From: Theristus sp. LFF4_11
Taxonomy: Eukaryota; Nematoda; Chromadorea; Monhysterida; Xyalidae
Length of the DNA stretch: 64,000 bases
NCBI GenBank assembly: GCA_030248135.1
Contig: JASANC010001597.1
Span: forward strand, 92,134 to 156,133
Direction of reading: 5' to 3'
Shown here: piece after piece, positions 29,268-44,600 of the stretch
Numbering within the stretch: position 1 is the first letter of the stretch
How the letters are laid out: each line of letters starts with the position of its first letter
Translations under genes and position numbers: made by a program
Notes under the pieces: generated by a model
What the model was told of the DNA's origin: nothing
The model's input: only the letters and a program-made list of their open reading frames with translations
The model's database searches: none

Positions 29268-32200
29268 TAAAAGCCTGGTCAGCTGCATCCACAATTCGGA
29301 TTTTGCAATTTGTCACAGGGTTTCGGTTTTGCTAATTTTGGCATGTTTTCGGTTTTATTGTTACTGCACAATTTTTTTCCTCCAGCTGATTGGCTGGTTT
29401 TGAGAGTTATCTTATTGGTTCTACGAGATTGTCGATGTCGCCAATCAACGTACTGAAAGTTTCAGAAATATCTTTTTGTTATGTCTAGATTGAAAAACTC
29501 ATGAATTGAACTACAGCAACCATCACAAATCAGAGCATTTTAGGGTGTGCTCTGTGTGTCTCCTTATCTTTGCGCCTAATTGTGTGTATTCACACCGCAA
29601 ATATTAGCAAATCATTACTATATTATTATCGCTAGGAAAGCGCTAACATTTTGCTCTGCGGGCTGTGGAAATTTTTGAAAATACAAATAAAATGAATTTC
29701 TCGGGTGCGCCCCTTTGGGGGTTCACACCCGCTTTCGGAAGACATGCTCGAAAATTTGTGTTGGAAACATTTCTTATTCCGGAAAAGCTGTTTGGATTGC
29801 TGCTGCTTTTAATCCCGCATGATTTGAAACAGTATAGCCGCGATTAAACTATGTGTGTACACTCGTATACATAAGACTTCTGGTGATGCTAGAATTCTTC
29901 GATATTTTGTCACCTTATCTTTGACATCTTATGGCCTTATTTCACTGCACTTTTTTTCTTCACACATTTTATTATGCGGCACGCTGATTGGGCGTATCGT
30001 GTATTGGACGGCTCTGATTAGTGGCTGCACATGAAATGCAACCAATCAGCATGCTGAATTACATGTCAAGTTCAGTTCTGTGTGAGTGTGTGAGTCTTTT
30101 TACGAAATTTACAAGTATTGGATTTGCTTTCTTGATATACATGTAAATAATATGTACATATTTGAAAATAAAATGTGTAAATCTTCAACAGAAGCGTGTG
30201 GCATTACAGCATCCTTGTTATGCGAGGGTTGTAAGAAGAAATAGTTTATATAAAGCTGATTGATGAAACACGATGTTTACGGCTGGGTTGATTGGAGTTT
30301 GTGTGTCGGTTTGTTTTGTTTACGTTATATTATTCAAATCAATCATACAATGGTACTTCTTTTCGGGCCAAAAATTTTTTAAGTCGATTATTTTTATATT
30401 GACGGTTTTTTCTGATTTTATATTGACTTGACACACATGTTTGCTGTGTTTCTGTTTATCTAGTTTTTTTCTGAATGCTTTCCTTCAGAAAATATATGAA
30501 TACCGTTATATGAATACCAACCGTTTCTACTTAGTATCTCACGTTTGGCAACACCCCACCCTGTATGGAATCCCAATATTTCTGTAAAATTGCTCCTTTG
30601 CTTTTTTGGCATCCAAAAAATCAGCTGTTCTTCATTCCATCGAAAAATGGCCGCAAAAAAATACCGCTAAAGCTCATTAATCACGTTGATAGCTTGAACG
30701 AGGAAGAAATTGGGAACAAATAATGCTACACAAAACGAGTAACACCTCTACTACTGAGAAAAAAAAAATTTCATTATGGTCGGGTCAACAGAAGCGTTAA
30801 AAACAACGCACTCTATTTCAACACAAACAAACACGCAGGCACAGTCACGTTCAATAATACAGTGGCGGGTGTGTGCCTGTGCGTTTGTTTGTCTGTGACT
30901 TATTACTGTGTTACTGCAGCAGCATCACTGTGTTTACAACCTAGTGTGTACAGGGTGTCGTCTTAAATTGGCAAGACTCAATCGGGCTCCCCGATCTCAA
31001 TTGGCCGAACTGACTGGGAAAACAATCAAAAATATCAAAATGAAAAAAAACTACTACCCTTTTTACGGATTAATACTTTCATAAACACAAGTCTTCTGTT
31101 CTGGTAATAACCAAAAACCGGGTTTATATTCATTATTGCCAATTCTGACAACAAAGGCCACCTTTTCCTCTTTTAGGTCTCTGTGCAGCCACTTTTGAAT
31201 AGTATGTTTTTTTGACTGCTAACAAAGGGCTATTGCAGCGTTCCGGTTACGTTTATATGAGCGTTATGGGGTGGGCCATAAATTAAGCGCCTCTCGCATA
31301 AAAAGTATTCTATTAGATTTGAAAAAAACTGCATGTTGTGAGTTTCTGTGTTGGAAACGTTTTTTGGCAAAAAAAGTGCAACCACATGGTTAACTAAACG
31401 TTTCAAACCTTTTTTCTGCCTCAACTGTTCTAACTGGCACTCATCAACAACACACCTTTTTTCATCTTCCTAATCATTCATTTTGAGTTTCCTGTGTTTC
31501 TCTTTCAATCTGGTTTGTCACTTCCCGATTGACGAACTACACTGCTCCGAGAAGGACTTATGGAACGTCTGAAACATTAATTCAAGTTTAGCTTTCTGAT
31601 ATCCTCTCTGAACTCCGGATTACGAATTCCATTTGCGTGATTGTGTTTCCCTAATAATAAATAAATAAAATAATAATAATTTATAAACTATACTGTATTG
31701 TATAGCTTATGCGCTCTTCTGTTTGCCGCTTTATATGGTGTGTCATACTGTGAATTTCAGAACATTGCCTCCGAAAATTTGATCCCTAAAATACACTCGT
31801 GTCTTTTCGAATGTTTTCATGCGCGAATGAACGAAATCTGACTTGACTTGACAGGTGGACCGATGAAACACACGTCTATCCCATACAATCACAATTTACG
31901 TAATGAAAGTCGCAGCATAGGATTTATTTCGGAAATTGGAGGATTTTTAAAATGTGCAGGTATTGGTGTTGTGAAAGCACACTGCACTTAATAGATTTTA
32001 GGTAGGAATTGGGACGAGAAAAATGATTACCGTGTTTAAAGAAAAATAGAACAACATACTTTTTTAGATTATTTTCGAATTTAATTGGAAGAATGGCTCA
32101 TGCGATCAGACAGTTCTGCAGACGCTTCAGTTTTATTCAAAATTTGAAACATTACACCACTGAGAAGAGCGTGTAATTTTTTGTAATTTTTTTGATGTAA

Positions 32201-35200
32201 AATCACCAGCCTGACACTGTTGTGCAAGCGTCAATTGAAATTCGTTTCGTTTTCTCAATCATTAATTTGTTCAAAAGCAATACACTCCTCAAAAAACACA
32301 ACCGATGATAACGCAGCCCCAAAAAACTCAAGTCATACCCATTCAAACAAATTTCACTCAAACCTGACCTTCATTTTTATTGTCAGTTTTGTCCACACAA
32401 AACACGAATTTATTTTATTTTTCACCGTGCTTAGAATAAAACATACCAAAAAACACACTGATTACGTTTGTTATGCCTCATTTGACACTGAAGAAAAATG
32501 TGAGAAATTACTTTTCTTCATTCCTTTCGTTGAAAAAGGAAACCCAGAAAAGTCATTCCTCTTTTACGTCAAGAAAGATGCATTTTTTCTTAATTCAATA
32601 CGTATTATTCAACACCTTCTTATTATTACGTGTAAAGAAAGGTAAATCCCCGCTAAAGTTGATAGGATTTCCTGTCCCCCCATCGAATTTTTTTCCGGGG
32701 GTGGTTCTTTATTCTGGTACATGTCATTTTTTTCACAGAAAAGCGAAAAAGGGTAAAAAGGGTGACAAGAAAAGATTTTATTATTATTATTATTATTCGA
32801 TTGCACGTGCATGTATTCAGATTTGCTCGCTACATTTTGCACTTGCTCTTTGGCATTTGGTTTTATCAGTTTTTTTTTACTTTCCGAATTTTAATTGAAT
32901 TTTGTGCAAGTGCTCACTTTCATTCTCACTCACAATGTATCAGAACCCTGTTTGAAACAATAATGTGTTCTTTTTTTCAATAGGCGCTGAATACCGGTAA
33001 GCTTGAGCCATATAAAACTGTATTGTAGGAGCGCTGATTGGTTCAATTGTACTCATTTAATTTCAGCCAATCAATCAGCGTGTCACGTGATTTCTTTCCC
33101 CGAATATTCCGCATTTTCCAAGCAGCTGCACATTGTTTATTTTCTGCAACTTCGCTGAAAACGTTTCTTGCTTACGTAAAACTTTTATTCCCAAAACACA
33201 ATTGAGTTTTTTTTTCTCAGGCGCATCAACTCACCAGGGAGTTCGTCTGTTTTTGAGTAGTGTGGAACCGTATGAAGAATCCATTTATTTTTTTACGATA
33301 AAAATCCCGATTTTACTGCAAACGCAAATTTGCTTCCGAAGAAAACAACAACGGAAACTTTTTTCTTTTTTTGTGTTTTTTCTCCTTTTTGTTTTCCGCA
33401 GATTGTAAATGAAAACAGTTTTATTTCGTCTACGAGAAAATGGAATAGCAAAACAAATTGAAGGCAGCCTATAAAAATACAACTTTTCGGCTTCGCATGT
33501 ATCTTACTTTAAATAAATAAGGTTTTTCTATTGTCTAAAACATAATCTTTTAGCCCGCACCTGTTCTTAGAATAGCTTCTTGGTTGTGGATAGTTTTTAA
33601 TCTTTCAAAGTTTTGTCAGGTTTTTTTCCGCCCCAGAAAACCGATTTATTCGACAGTATTACGCAAATGAAAGTTGGTCAGGTGTCAAAAAAGTTTGTAA
33701 ATCCATCAGAATTTGTGAATCGGGAAAGTAAAAGTCACACGTTTTACGTAATCTCCAACCATATGTACATGTCTTCCGTGAAAACTAAATCACAAATTGT
33801 ATCTCAAAGCCAAAAAACTTCTTTTGTGTTTCGTGGTCTCCTCGTCATCTGTATATAAGTCACATTTTTTTGGGTAATGGATGAAGAAAAACGCTTCTCT
33901 TCGTTGCAAAATGTGGAAAAAGTGTGTCGAAAAAAGATTCAGATGCAGATCAGTTTACGCTTCGCTAAATAGCCAGCATCAGAAGGATTTTTGAAGAAAA
34001 AACGTACTTTGTGAAAGTACTTTGGCGATTGGTTTTTTTGCTCCTTCCAAAATGTTGCGCTTTTTTGTTGTTGTCACATTGTATCCTTTGTTTGTTTTCT
34101 CACTGAGACTATACTGGACAAGCCCTGCATTCCGAATTCACAGCAATGCCAGCACAGACTGCATGCACACCAGGTGTTGACCAACTACATAATTAACTAA
34201 TGATTATATCTGCCATCAATTTCCTCAAACTGAGTAGTGAGTTAACTTAGTTCTTATGAAGCAACGTTGAAACACAGTTTTGTTTTCTAGCCAAAAAGCA
34301 CAACCATAAAAACCAATAAAAACATTCAGTTGGCTATTGCGTTTTCTTGAATTCGTATTAGCAAAAACTAGTTTTTTGTTCGCTCTTTACTCCTTGGTGC
34401 TAAAGCATAATAAATTGCCGTTTTTTTCTTCATCAGCAGATATACGTACTACATAGCTTTGAAAAATCTCATATTGTTCAACACTATTATATCCTCATTT
34501 CTATTGCATTGTACATTGTACTACCATTTGACTTTTAGCTTTTGCATCGGCACGTGGCAGTGATAGTACACACTAAAACTTTTCAGGAAAAAATGAAGTG
34601 GATGTGTATGAGTGCAATGGAAAGAACAGGTTTTCGGTGTTGGCCTATCATCATATTCGTATATTTTGTTCAGTTTTTAGCCGAGTTTGCAGGGCCTTTC
34701 TTTTGGGCTTTTCCTTTGGTTTCGAGACGCAATGCGTTCAAAATAGGTAAACGTTTCGCAAATTCAAGCGCGGCAACTCAAATATGCGGCGCCGTCGCAT
34801 TAAAGATTCGGTTTTTTTTTGTTTTAGCTGTGCGGCTTTTCCCAGAGCGCGTGAAACTTTTGTGCCTAAAAGCTATCTGAAACGATAACAACCTAAAAGG
34901 GCATCCGAGACTCAATGCTTTTCCACATAAAGGGGTAGAAAAACGTTTCCTAAATTACGCGGTAATTCAAATTGGCGGCGCGCCGTTGTATTAGGTTTTT
35001 GTATCGTTTTGGTATTGTGTTGTTTTTTGGTATTGTGTTGTTTCTTTTTGCTTTAGTTGTAAGGCCCTTTTCAGAAGCTTTCACAATACTATCTGCAGCC
35101 GTAAAAAATACAAAAGAAATAAAGTGCAAATACATTGTCGCTGTTTTAACGTTTTATTTAACCTTTGTAATGCCAGTAGGGGAGGCCATTCCAGATTAAT

Positions 35201-35631
35201 CAATTATCATTAATTCTATTAAACACGAAATCAGTGCAAAAAGCTTGTAATCGAACCGAACTAAACTCACTGTTCAATATACACATCAATAAGTCAAGAT
35301 TAGAACTCGCACATTGTGTTTCGGATATTCAGTTGTTGACATTTCCTTTATTGTGTTATTCTCCCAGACCCCCGCGGTTTCATATTCAGCCAATTATGAT
35401 GCCTTTATTTGCGGTGAAAATCAATGGTTGCAATTATAATTCTTGTATTTTCGACTGACAGACTGCAATACAGTTTATCAACTCCACGCGTCATTTTTAA
35501 TTCATTATCTTACTTTGCATGTTATTGTGGTGTTTCACCCGGTAACTATATTTGAAACGAAGAAGGGACAAGTAAAAATACTGGAATATTTTGACGGTTT
35601 GAAACATCAGTGCGGTACTTTTAATTACAGG
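29268..35631. other. Intergenic, no supported gene
   Basis: AT-rich. Exon-like pieces that could not be joined into a gene occur at about 31,570-31,830 (both strands) and 33,640-33,858 (plus; NPSEFVNRESKSHTFYV). A diverged pair of segments at about 34,745-34,840 and 34,935-35,065 shares an AAACGTTTC start. Transposon-end-like TACAGGGTG and GGGTGGGCCATAAATT lie near 30,951 and 31,270. Confidence 0.4.
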
Positions 35632-35669
35632 TCATACAGTACTTATCGAGAAAAGGCTTCGCGAAAAAA

Positions 35670-38600
35670 ATGACCGAAACAGCTCAGCCAGCAACAAATA
35701 ACGGTACCATTGAATTTGACCATTCCACCCAAACCATGAAAGTGGAAGCCACCATAACAAGCGTCGCTGAAACATCAGCCGTCGACGGACAAAATTCGAA
35801 ACCCAACGAAAACGCAAACGCTCCAATCTACGACAACGTCGACGCGCTGAAACAGCGAATGTTTCGAAGCGCAAATGATAATAAGAATAAGCAACGGCTG
35901 AAACATCACCAATCACTGAACGTCAGCTCCAGCGGCGACCAATCAGCGATCAGCAATAATTGTCGCAATGATGATATGGCGCCGATGGTGGTCCAAGTCC
36001 GCGCCCGCCAAAAGAACCGCTCCAGTTCTAGTTCGGCACCGGGCAAGAAATGTCGTCGCTGCCATTCGGACCCGCTTGGCGAACAGCAGCAGGTTGTCGG
36101 CTGTTTTTTAGTTGACGTTTTTTCTGCTGGGTTACGATGTTTGGTTGCGGTAGACTGGATGTTGATTTGATTGGTTGCCGTTGCATTACCTTCAATTCAG
36201 AACGAAAACATTCAAAATACGCCGGTTGATGTTTCATGAACAAGTTTTATGAACGTATTACGGTATACTTCCATGCTGGACAACTACACCGTTCACCGAA
36301 AAATATGAAAAAAAGTTTCTGTCAAACTGTAACAAAAATTATTTCAGGCCAATCGTTCGCTGACAGCTGCGGAACGCCGGTTACTCCAAAGCGTCATACA
36401 AAATGGTGCGAATCAGCAAAGTGCAGTCAACAAACCTCAGCAGACTTCAGCGGGTATGGCGGCCACACCGAAGCCGCTCTCCACAAAGCTGGCCGCCCGT
36501 CTACGCAGGGTGTTCACGAACACCGAGAAATGTTGGTGTATGTTTTTTTTCAAATATTTCCACATAAACTTACTTTTTTGTAATTGTTGAGGTTTAGGTA
36601 GCGAACGAACGAACAAACAAACATATGATAATTTAGGCGATGTTTTGACGATATTTCGCAAAGAACGCAAACTTTTCATCAGTTTTTCTTTGTTGTTATT
36701 TTTGCTGATTTTGTGTGCGCATGCGGACGATTCCAAGCATCGTTCAAAGCAACAACAATGACCTACATGCATTATTTGAAACATTTGCAGTACATACAAA
36801 ACTCTGCAGCACTTTTGTGTTTGCAGTGAAATCGCAATCCTCCACGCCTACCGTACTCCTGCATCATCCCGTCTCGTCTCCGGACTTCATCATCATCCAA
36901 CAACAACAGCAGAATTCAAATAATTGCGACCAATCTGCGGACGGCCAACAAAACCAGGCGGACTCACAGCGCTTCAGTTTCACGTCCAGCTCCACCGGCT
37001 ACAGTTCGGCGCGCAGCTCGGTGCGCAGCTCCGGCGGTGGTCCGGATGGCGCAGCGGATAGCAGCTTCGCCGCCACGGAGTCCGTGGCCGGTTCGACTCC
37101 CGGCCGAGACTCGGCGCTACAGCTGAACTCAGTGGGCGATTTTGAGTTGAATTTCGCGTCAAGACCACTGTTGGAGCAGGACGACTCGAAAAGTGCGTCG
37201 AGGAAACGCGAGATTTTGCGGAAATTCGAAAATCAACCGAGGTACCTTGATCGAATCGCGATGGAGCTGCTGGACACGGAGCGCTCCTATGTCAACGATG
37301 TGCACTCGGTCATACAGGTGCGCAGGGTGTTTTGATTTTTTTGTAGTTTTTTTAATTTTTTTGAAATCAACCAAGGAACAGGAAAAAGCGACATAAATCT
37401 ATAGAAACGTAAAACATGAAATTTGTATAAACCACCGACCTCCAAACTAGTGGCGGAAACATTGGTCATCAGCTCTGTACCCGAGAGAATTCAGCCATAA
37501 CAAAAAAACTCAGCCACTCAACACTACACATCACCACGGTTCGTTCAGTTTTGCTTTTCCATTCCCGTTCTTGTTTCAGTGCTACCTCAATCGTCTACTG
37601 CAGCAGCGCGAGACGCTCGGCGTCACGGCGGTCGAGGTCTGCCAGTTGTTCGGTAACATCGAGCAAATCCTCGAGTTCAACCGGAAATTCTACGAGCAAC
37701 TGGACGACTGTCAACTGGATCTGCGGCGCATGGCCGAGTGTTTCGTCGCGGACGCCGCGGGCTTCGACGTCTATGCGGAGTACTGTACGCAGTACCCCAA
37801 GTGGGTTTTAGGGCGCTTTTAGTTTTATTTTTTGTTTTCTTGACGGTTTTTATTTTTGTTACACGGTTGAAAAATTTACTTTTTTAATATTATACTTTTA
37901 CTTTTGATAATATTATTTTACTATTTGTGGTCTAGTAGTACACCGCAAACCGCCAAAATTAGCAATTAACACGATTGTTGAGCTGCAAAAACAACACGGA
38001 CACTTGAAGTTTGATCATTGATTTATGCCTGTCAGAATCGTTGCCATGTCCGATATTCCGAAGCACTAGTCCGATTTCACTTTTTTTCATTACTTCGCGG
38101 ACCTTCAAATTTTGTCGCTGAAATGTTTTAAGAAAGTCAGACAAGTTTCATTCGTTGCACCTTAATTACACATGGGCGCATGAAAAACTTTGCTTTTAAC
38201 CAGCAGAGAAATACAAGCAAGCAAACAAGGCAAAACGTCTACACTTTCCAGTCCGAGATGTTATTTTTTTCTGTCGTTCCAGAATGACCACCACGCTGGC
38301 GTCACTGGAACAGCGTCCGCTGGTTGGCGAATTCCTAACCGAGTGCCAGCGCACCGCGCGACACGCCCTGCCGCTGGGACCGTACCTTTTGAAGCCAATA
38401 CAGCGGGTGTTGAAGTATCATCTGTTTCTGGAGGTTTGCGATTTTTTAATCTGTATTTTTTTAATTTGAATTTTCATTCATTTGTTTTCTTACTTTTTTT
38501 TCGAAAACAGTAACCACACGGATGCGGTCATTTGGAATTTGCAGTCTAACGTTTCAAAGACACCACTTTTAAGACAAGAATTTGGTTTTTACTACGTATA

Positions 38601-41600
38601 TTCTACGAAGTAGTGCGAAGCTTATCTTCAAAATTTCATACTTAAATCATCACACTTGCTGTTTATTATCATTCTAATCCAGAAAACACATGAGATTCAC
38701 AAAATTGTTCAGTTTGAGCACATAATGTTTCAGTGGTAATACATTGGTGAGGGTTTTTCAAATCTCTTGCTTACCTTGAGCAAAAAAGGTCACGAAAACA
38801 AAACTATGAACACACAACTTCAACCGCACAGCGTTTTCGTCAAAGCTACAGAGAAAAAATATTGGCCAAAAACCTCCGATCCAATCTGGTCTGTCCGAAA
38901 AAAATTACTTTCAAAAAAACTCCAAAAATGTGATTTCCAGAACACCCTTCGCCACTGGGACGAAAGCAGACCAGACGAGTTGCGTGTGTTGCGCGGCGCC
39001 CTCGACTGTATGACGGCACGCGCGAAGCACATCAACGACGTCAAGCGGCGCGAGGAGCACGCACAACGCGTCAGACAGATACAGAGCATGATGCAGTCGT
39101 GGAATACTGACAATCAGGTATACGGTAGACATGGGAATACGGTAAACACGGGTTTACGGTAGACACAGGTATACGGTAGACACAGGTACGGTAGACACGG
39201 GTAGACGGTGGACACGGGTATACGGTAGACACGGGTATACGGTAGACACGGGTATACGGTAGACACGGGTATACGGTAGACAGGGGTATACGGTAGACAC
39301 GGGTATACAGTAGACACGGGTATACGGTAGACAGGGGTATGCGGTAGACACGGGTATACGGTAGACACGGGTATACAGTAGACACGGGAACACGGTAGAC
39401 ACGGGTATACGGTAGACACGGGTATACGGTAGACACGGGAATACGGTAGACACGGGTATAGGGGCAGACACGGGTATACGGTAGACACGGGTATACGGTA
39501 GACACGGGTATACGGTAGACAGGGGTATACGGTAGACACGGGTATACGGTAGACACCGGTATACGGTAGACACGGGTATATGGTAGACACGGGTATACGG
39601 TAGACACAGGTACGGTAGACACGGGTATACGGTAGACACGGGTATACGGTAGACACGGGCACACGGTAGACACGGGTATACGGTAGACACGCGTATACGG
39701 TAGACACGGGCACACGGTAGACAGGGGCATGCTGTAGACACCGGTATACGGTGGACACGGGTATACGGTAGTCGCGGGTATACGGTAGACACCGGTATAC
39801 GGTAGACACGGGTATACGGTGGTCGGGGTGACTGTAGCACTGTGGAGGACGACAACTGTGAACCGGAAACGGCTCGGATTCGCCGACTTTTGAGACTCAG
39901 CGGCAAACACGTCGAACTGTAAATTATGGGCAGTCAGCTGATTTGGTCGTTGATCACGAAACGCATGCTTTCTGTGCAGGACATACAGACTCCGCCCCCA
40001 CAGCTATGCACCTGCATAGAAAGCTTGCTTCACGTGATCACCAACCAGGTTGCTATAGAGTCCGAATGGTTGCCATGGAATAGGTGATGTGTGACGAGTT
40101 TGGTACTCTGCCCTGTCTGCATCGTGTGAGCGAATGAATGAAGGTTGATGTGGTTAAATGTGTTTTTTAGGCTGCTGTTGTTTGTTTGACGTGAAAATTC
40201 GGTGAATCAAACATCAAATAATAGTTTTTCAAACCTTTAGCCGACTTGTAAAACATTACCTCTTAAAAAACCAGAAAAAAAACAAAAACAACTCGTGCAT
40301 TTTCCAGTGCCAGGATCTAACGCAGTACGGGGAACTGCTGCTGGAAAATCAGTTTCGTTTGTTCGGCTCGAAAACGACACGACAACTGTTTCTTTTCGAC
40401 GAAATGCTGTTGATCGCCAAGGAGAAACCGGCCGATTCGTCACTCGTCTGCAAGGATTACATCATGGTATGGGCGGTTTTCTGGAAACTGACAGTCAGGC
40501 GCTTCCTCAAGACACACATAACGAAATTCATTTGTGTCTTGATGTGGACCAGTCCTGTTTGGCTGGTTTATTATAGACAGTTGCATTTGTTATCAGATTT
40601 TTTGATGGAAGATAAATGGAGCTCGAGCTGTTCGGTGCTAATGGCGTTGTCCTGGTCGCAATTTTTTGTTCATTTGGTGTGAAATCTGTTCGAATCTCAA
40701 GCAAAGACAAATAAATCAGTGACTTTTCACAGCAACAAAAAACTACCGTACACACTGTTTCAGTGCTCCAATTTGATGTTGATCGAAAATGTGCCACAAG
40801 ACGGCAACGCTTTCCAAGTGCTCTGCCACGATAACCCGAGGGTGCATTACACGCTGGTGGTAAGGAAAGTTTTTTGTACTTTTCAGAGATCTGGAGATCA
40901 AACTGGTGAATTTAGCGCCTCCGGTTTAAAGACACTGACTGAAACATTAAAAAGCTTGTGGTTGCCAGTGATTCAGCCAACAAGACCATGTGTGTGTCCG
41001 GTGTTTATAACACAATTACAAACAAACACACAGGCAGACACCACACACACCTTGTTATACAACGTTTAGTCGGATTGTGGTTGATGCACGTGTGATGTGA
41101 TGTCATGTGATCACCTGCCAATCATCCAGTTGGATAGTTATAGAGTTTGACTGTAATTAGCTACACGCGTTCTAGGCTCATGAGGTTAATTGGAGGTTTA
41201 TAATATCTGGGGATTCATTGGAGGACAAATAACTCAATAACGCGCAGTAAACAGATTTTTTTAAAAACAGGCTCGAAATGTTGATCAAAAACGTCAGTGG
41301 ACACGAGAGTTGAAGCGAATAATATTCGAGCACTTCCATTCTAGCATCCCGATGCCGTCGTCCTCTAATAGGATGAGTGACACATCAGCACAGGAAGGTT
41401 AGTTCAATCATTCAAAACCATTGGAATGAACGAACGAACAGTGTTTTTTAGGCGATATTTCAGCTAGGGCTAACTCAAAAAAGCGCACAGAAGACGCAAG
41501 ATAATGTTTCAAAAAATCTATAATTCCGCGCAAAGCCTCCGTCACACTGTTAGTCACCACTTATCAATAATATGATAAAAAACTTTCAAAAACGTCAAAT

Positions 41601-44600
41601 CCAAGAAACAAAGCGCTGAGCGTTGGATGATTTTTTGAACCAGAGGACAATGATTGGTCTCACTGAGTTTCAAACCAACCAGTCAACGTGCAGCACTCGG
41701 TGTTAAAACGATTCCAACTAAACTGATTATATTTTTTCTGACCATTTCAGTTTCCTCCGCTAAACCGGGCCAACAGTCATCAAAATTCGAGTTTTCGGCC
41801 AACAAATCAAAACTGAACCACAACCAAAATTCGAACTCAACACTAAAACTTCGCGCCAACGGTCGCATGAAACAGGCGTATCATCTCCACATTCAAAGCG
41901 ACCAATCAGCAAGCAGCAGCAACGCCAGCAACAGCCAATCACTGAGCAGCCGTGTGATGCCCAAGTATTTGCAACGCCGCAGACGGAGCACCGATGCAAC
42001 GCTCGATTTCCGATGCGAACATAAACTGCTTGTGAAACACGATTGTGACGGGTCGACCAACGGCGCGTACTCGAGATCGGTGGGTGTATTTTGCTGTTGT
42101 TGTTTTTTACTACAATTTGTATTTTTTTGTTCCATTAGTGCGGTTATTGATTCAACACCATAATATCTCTTACAAAAAGAGTTTATTTTTACGGTCAAAA
42201 ATGAAAAACGTGTAAATACAGCCGAGCCGAGCATTAAAATATAGGGAATCAGCTGATTGGTTAGTGGTCACGTGATGCATGATTTCTGTGCAGTCATTGC
42301 TGTGGGGAGGCGGCGTGTGGGTGCATCAGAATGCGTGCAGTTTGGGAGCGCACAGAATGCGTGCTTCATGATCTGGTAGAATTTATAATAAACTTTTGCG
42401 CCTTTCAAAGCACAATTTCTTCATTTTTTTTCTCGTGCTACCTGAACTTTTTCCAGGCCTCCGCATCCAACCTTGTGCACGCACACAGTATTACGACAGC
42501 CGAAGCGAATCACGATGATGTTTCAACAAACAAGTATCTACACCAACGCCTCGAGCGTGCGCAATCAGAGGTGAACGAAAAACCGTCGTTTTCGTTTTTA
42601 GTCCAACGACCAATTGACCATGCACAATTTGCCAAAAATACCCCAACAATCTTCAGCTCCGCGACTGCAGCGCCAGCTACGGCGACAACGAAACGCAACA
42701 TCATCCAACGTTAACGCGACGTTTCCAAGCGTTAACCGAGCATTATCACCGGTTTAACGTCAAATCCGCCAATAGATGCTCCACAATATCAACGGTGTCA
42801 AATGATTTCGACTTTGACACATTGTTCCGCGAAAATTTGGAAGCCCCAGTACACGGTTCTGTTGAAAAGACCACAAAAACTGCAACTGAATCTATTGGCG
42901 GCGGACAAACTGAGGTTACAACGGAGTTTGAAGTAAAGCAGATTTTGGCTTTTTTTTGTTTATTGTGAACTTTTTTAGATTTACCCCGTTAAACTTTTCA
43001 ATAACGTTTGTCAACAACGGTTCGTCGGTCTACATGCATAAAGCGTCAATAGTCAGACATCTTATAAAATACAACGCTTGCACAACAATAAAAAGCCGAA
43101 ATCCATCCAAAAACCATTCCATAAAAATTTAAATTTTAATCAAAGCAAGGCAAATTATGAACTTCGGCATTTTTTTAGCGTGATACCTCCTTCATAATTC
43201 GTTACAACCTTCGAACCAAAACAATCACAGTTCTGTGTTTGTACATGAAAAGTGTGCTCATTTCCAGCCCGCCACGTTTCGCTCCTCATCACTCGCAACA
43301 CCCTGTGCCCGCAAGGCAACAGACCCTCTGCCTGCACCTCCCCTTGAATATCAGGCGACCCTGGTACCCGCTTCGAACAAGGAACGCAACAACAACAACA
43401 ACAACCACGAGTCGGACCCCGACTATGACCTGCTGCATTTTGTTCGACCTGCCACTTCGCACGGCACCACAAGTCTGATGAATGAAGAAAAACAGATTGA
43501 TGTCACTGCTGATGAGAAAGACGATGTGCAACTGGAGTGGTCGGATGAGGTAAGCATACAGTTTGTTTGCTGTAACGAGTCAGGGATGACGTCATTTTGA
43601 TTTTTTTTGTCTTCTATCTTTGTATAACACAACACAACAGTCACTAAAACTTCACGACAATGATTCAGTGAACTGACAACAGATTACCTTGTGTGACAAC
43701 CTTATAAGTGAGAGGAGGCCTTATAAAGCGAAGATTAAGAATTCCGGACCTTATAAACGGGGTGGAATTTTGACCAATTCAAAATTTTGAATTTTTGGGT
43801 TTCCCGCTGTGTGACACTCCGCCCACCTTAGGGTGGGGGTCTTATAAGTGAGAGGAACCTTATATGCAAGACTTTACGGTAGGTGTTATTTTAAATGAAG
43901 ATGCGCAACAAGGTAGTTTTCTTTTCTATATCTGATCTAAATATCTTTCTATATATTCTAAATCTTGCATTGATATCTGAGTACTTTCAACTGTAATGTT
44001 TTCAATTCGCTTTAATTGGAACTTCAATTGGATCTTTTCATATATGACATACAATTATGCAATTTGTATTTTGTTTCGTGGTGGCTAGGCAGGCAGCACG
44101 TTTCAGAGCAACTAAACATGTTGATAAGCAAGCGTTATAAACACAACCTGCAACATAAGTGATCTCCAGTAGTCCGATTTTCCATGCATTACCGTAAAAA
44201 ATCAAACGAACTATCAGTAAATTTCTGATTTTATCAATTTTTCAGACTCTAACCAGCACGCTGAGCGGTAGACGCACTGTGAGAGCGAACAATGCTGTTA
44301 CATCGCCTGCGACGAAGTACGCCAGCTCAAAAACGCCACCGCTAGAAACTGACAGAAACGCGGCAATCGAGCATTGCAGCTCTGAACCTGCCAACAAAAG
44401 CGACCGAACAATCGACACGTCACATAACGGTGAAACATCAGAGAAGAATCAAGAGACACCGGTTGACATTCTGTTTGGCCCAGCGGAGATTGAGAAGACG
44501 TTTGCCGACTTGTGGATTGAACTGAATGAACTGCGCAAATATCCGCCGTTTTCAACGAGCAGTTCGCATGGTAAGAAAACGGACTGTTTTTGTTGATTAG

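Noticed and set aside
32220..32898. Two overlapping 141-codon ORFs
   Set aside because: AT-rich, Lys/Phe-rich, in different frames with no domain; expected by chance in this composition.
34542..34880. 112-codon ORF with hydrophobic stretches
   Set aside because: It overlaps a diverged duplicated segment and lacks any domain or splice context.
39071..39910. Three overlapping minus-strand ORFs of 231-279 codons rich in VYRIPVST
   Set aside because: They are the 17-bp minisatellite read in all three frames, inside a RhoGEF intron.
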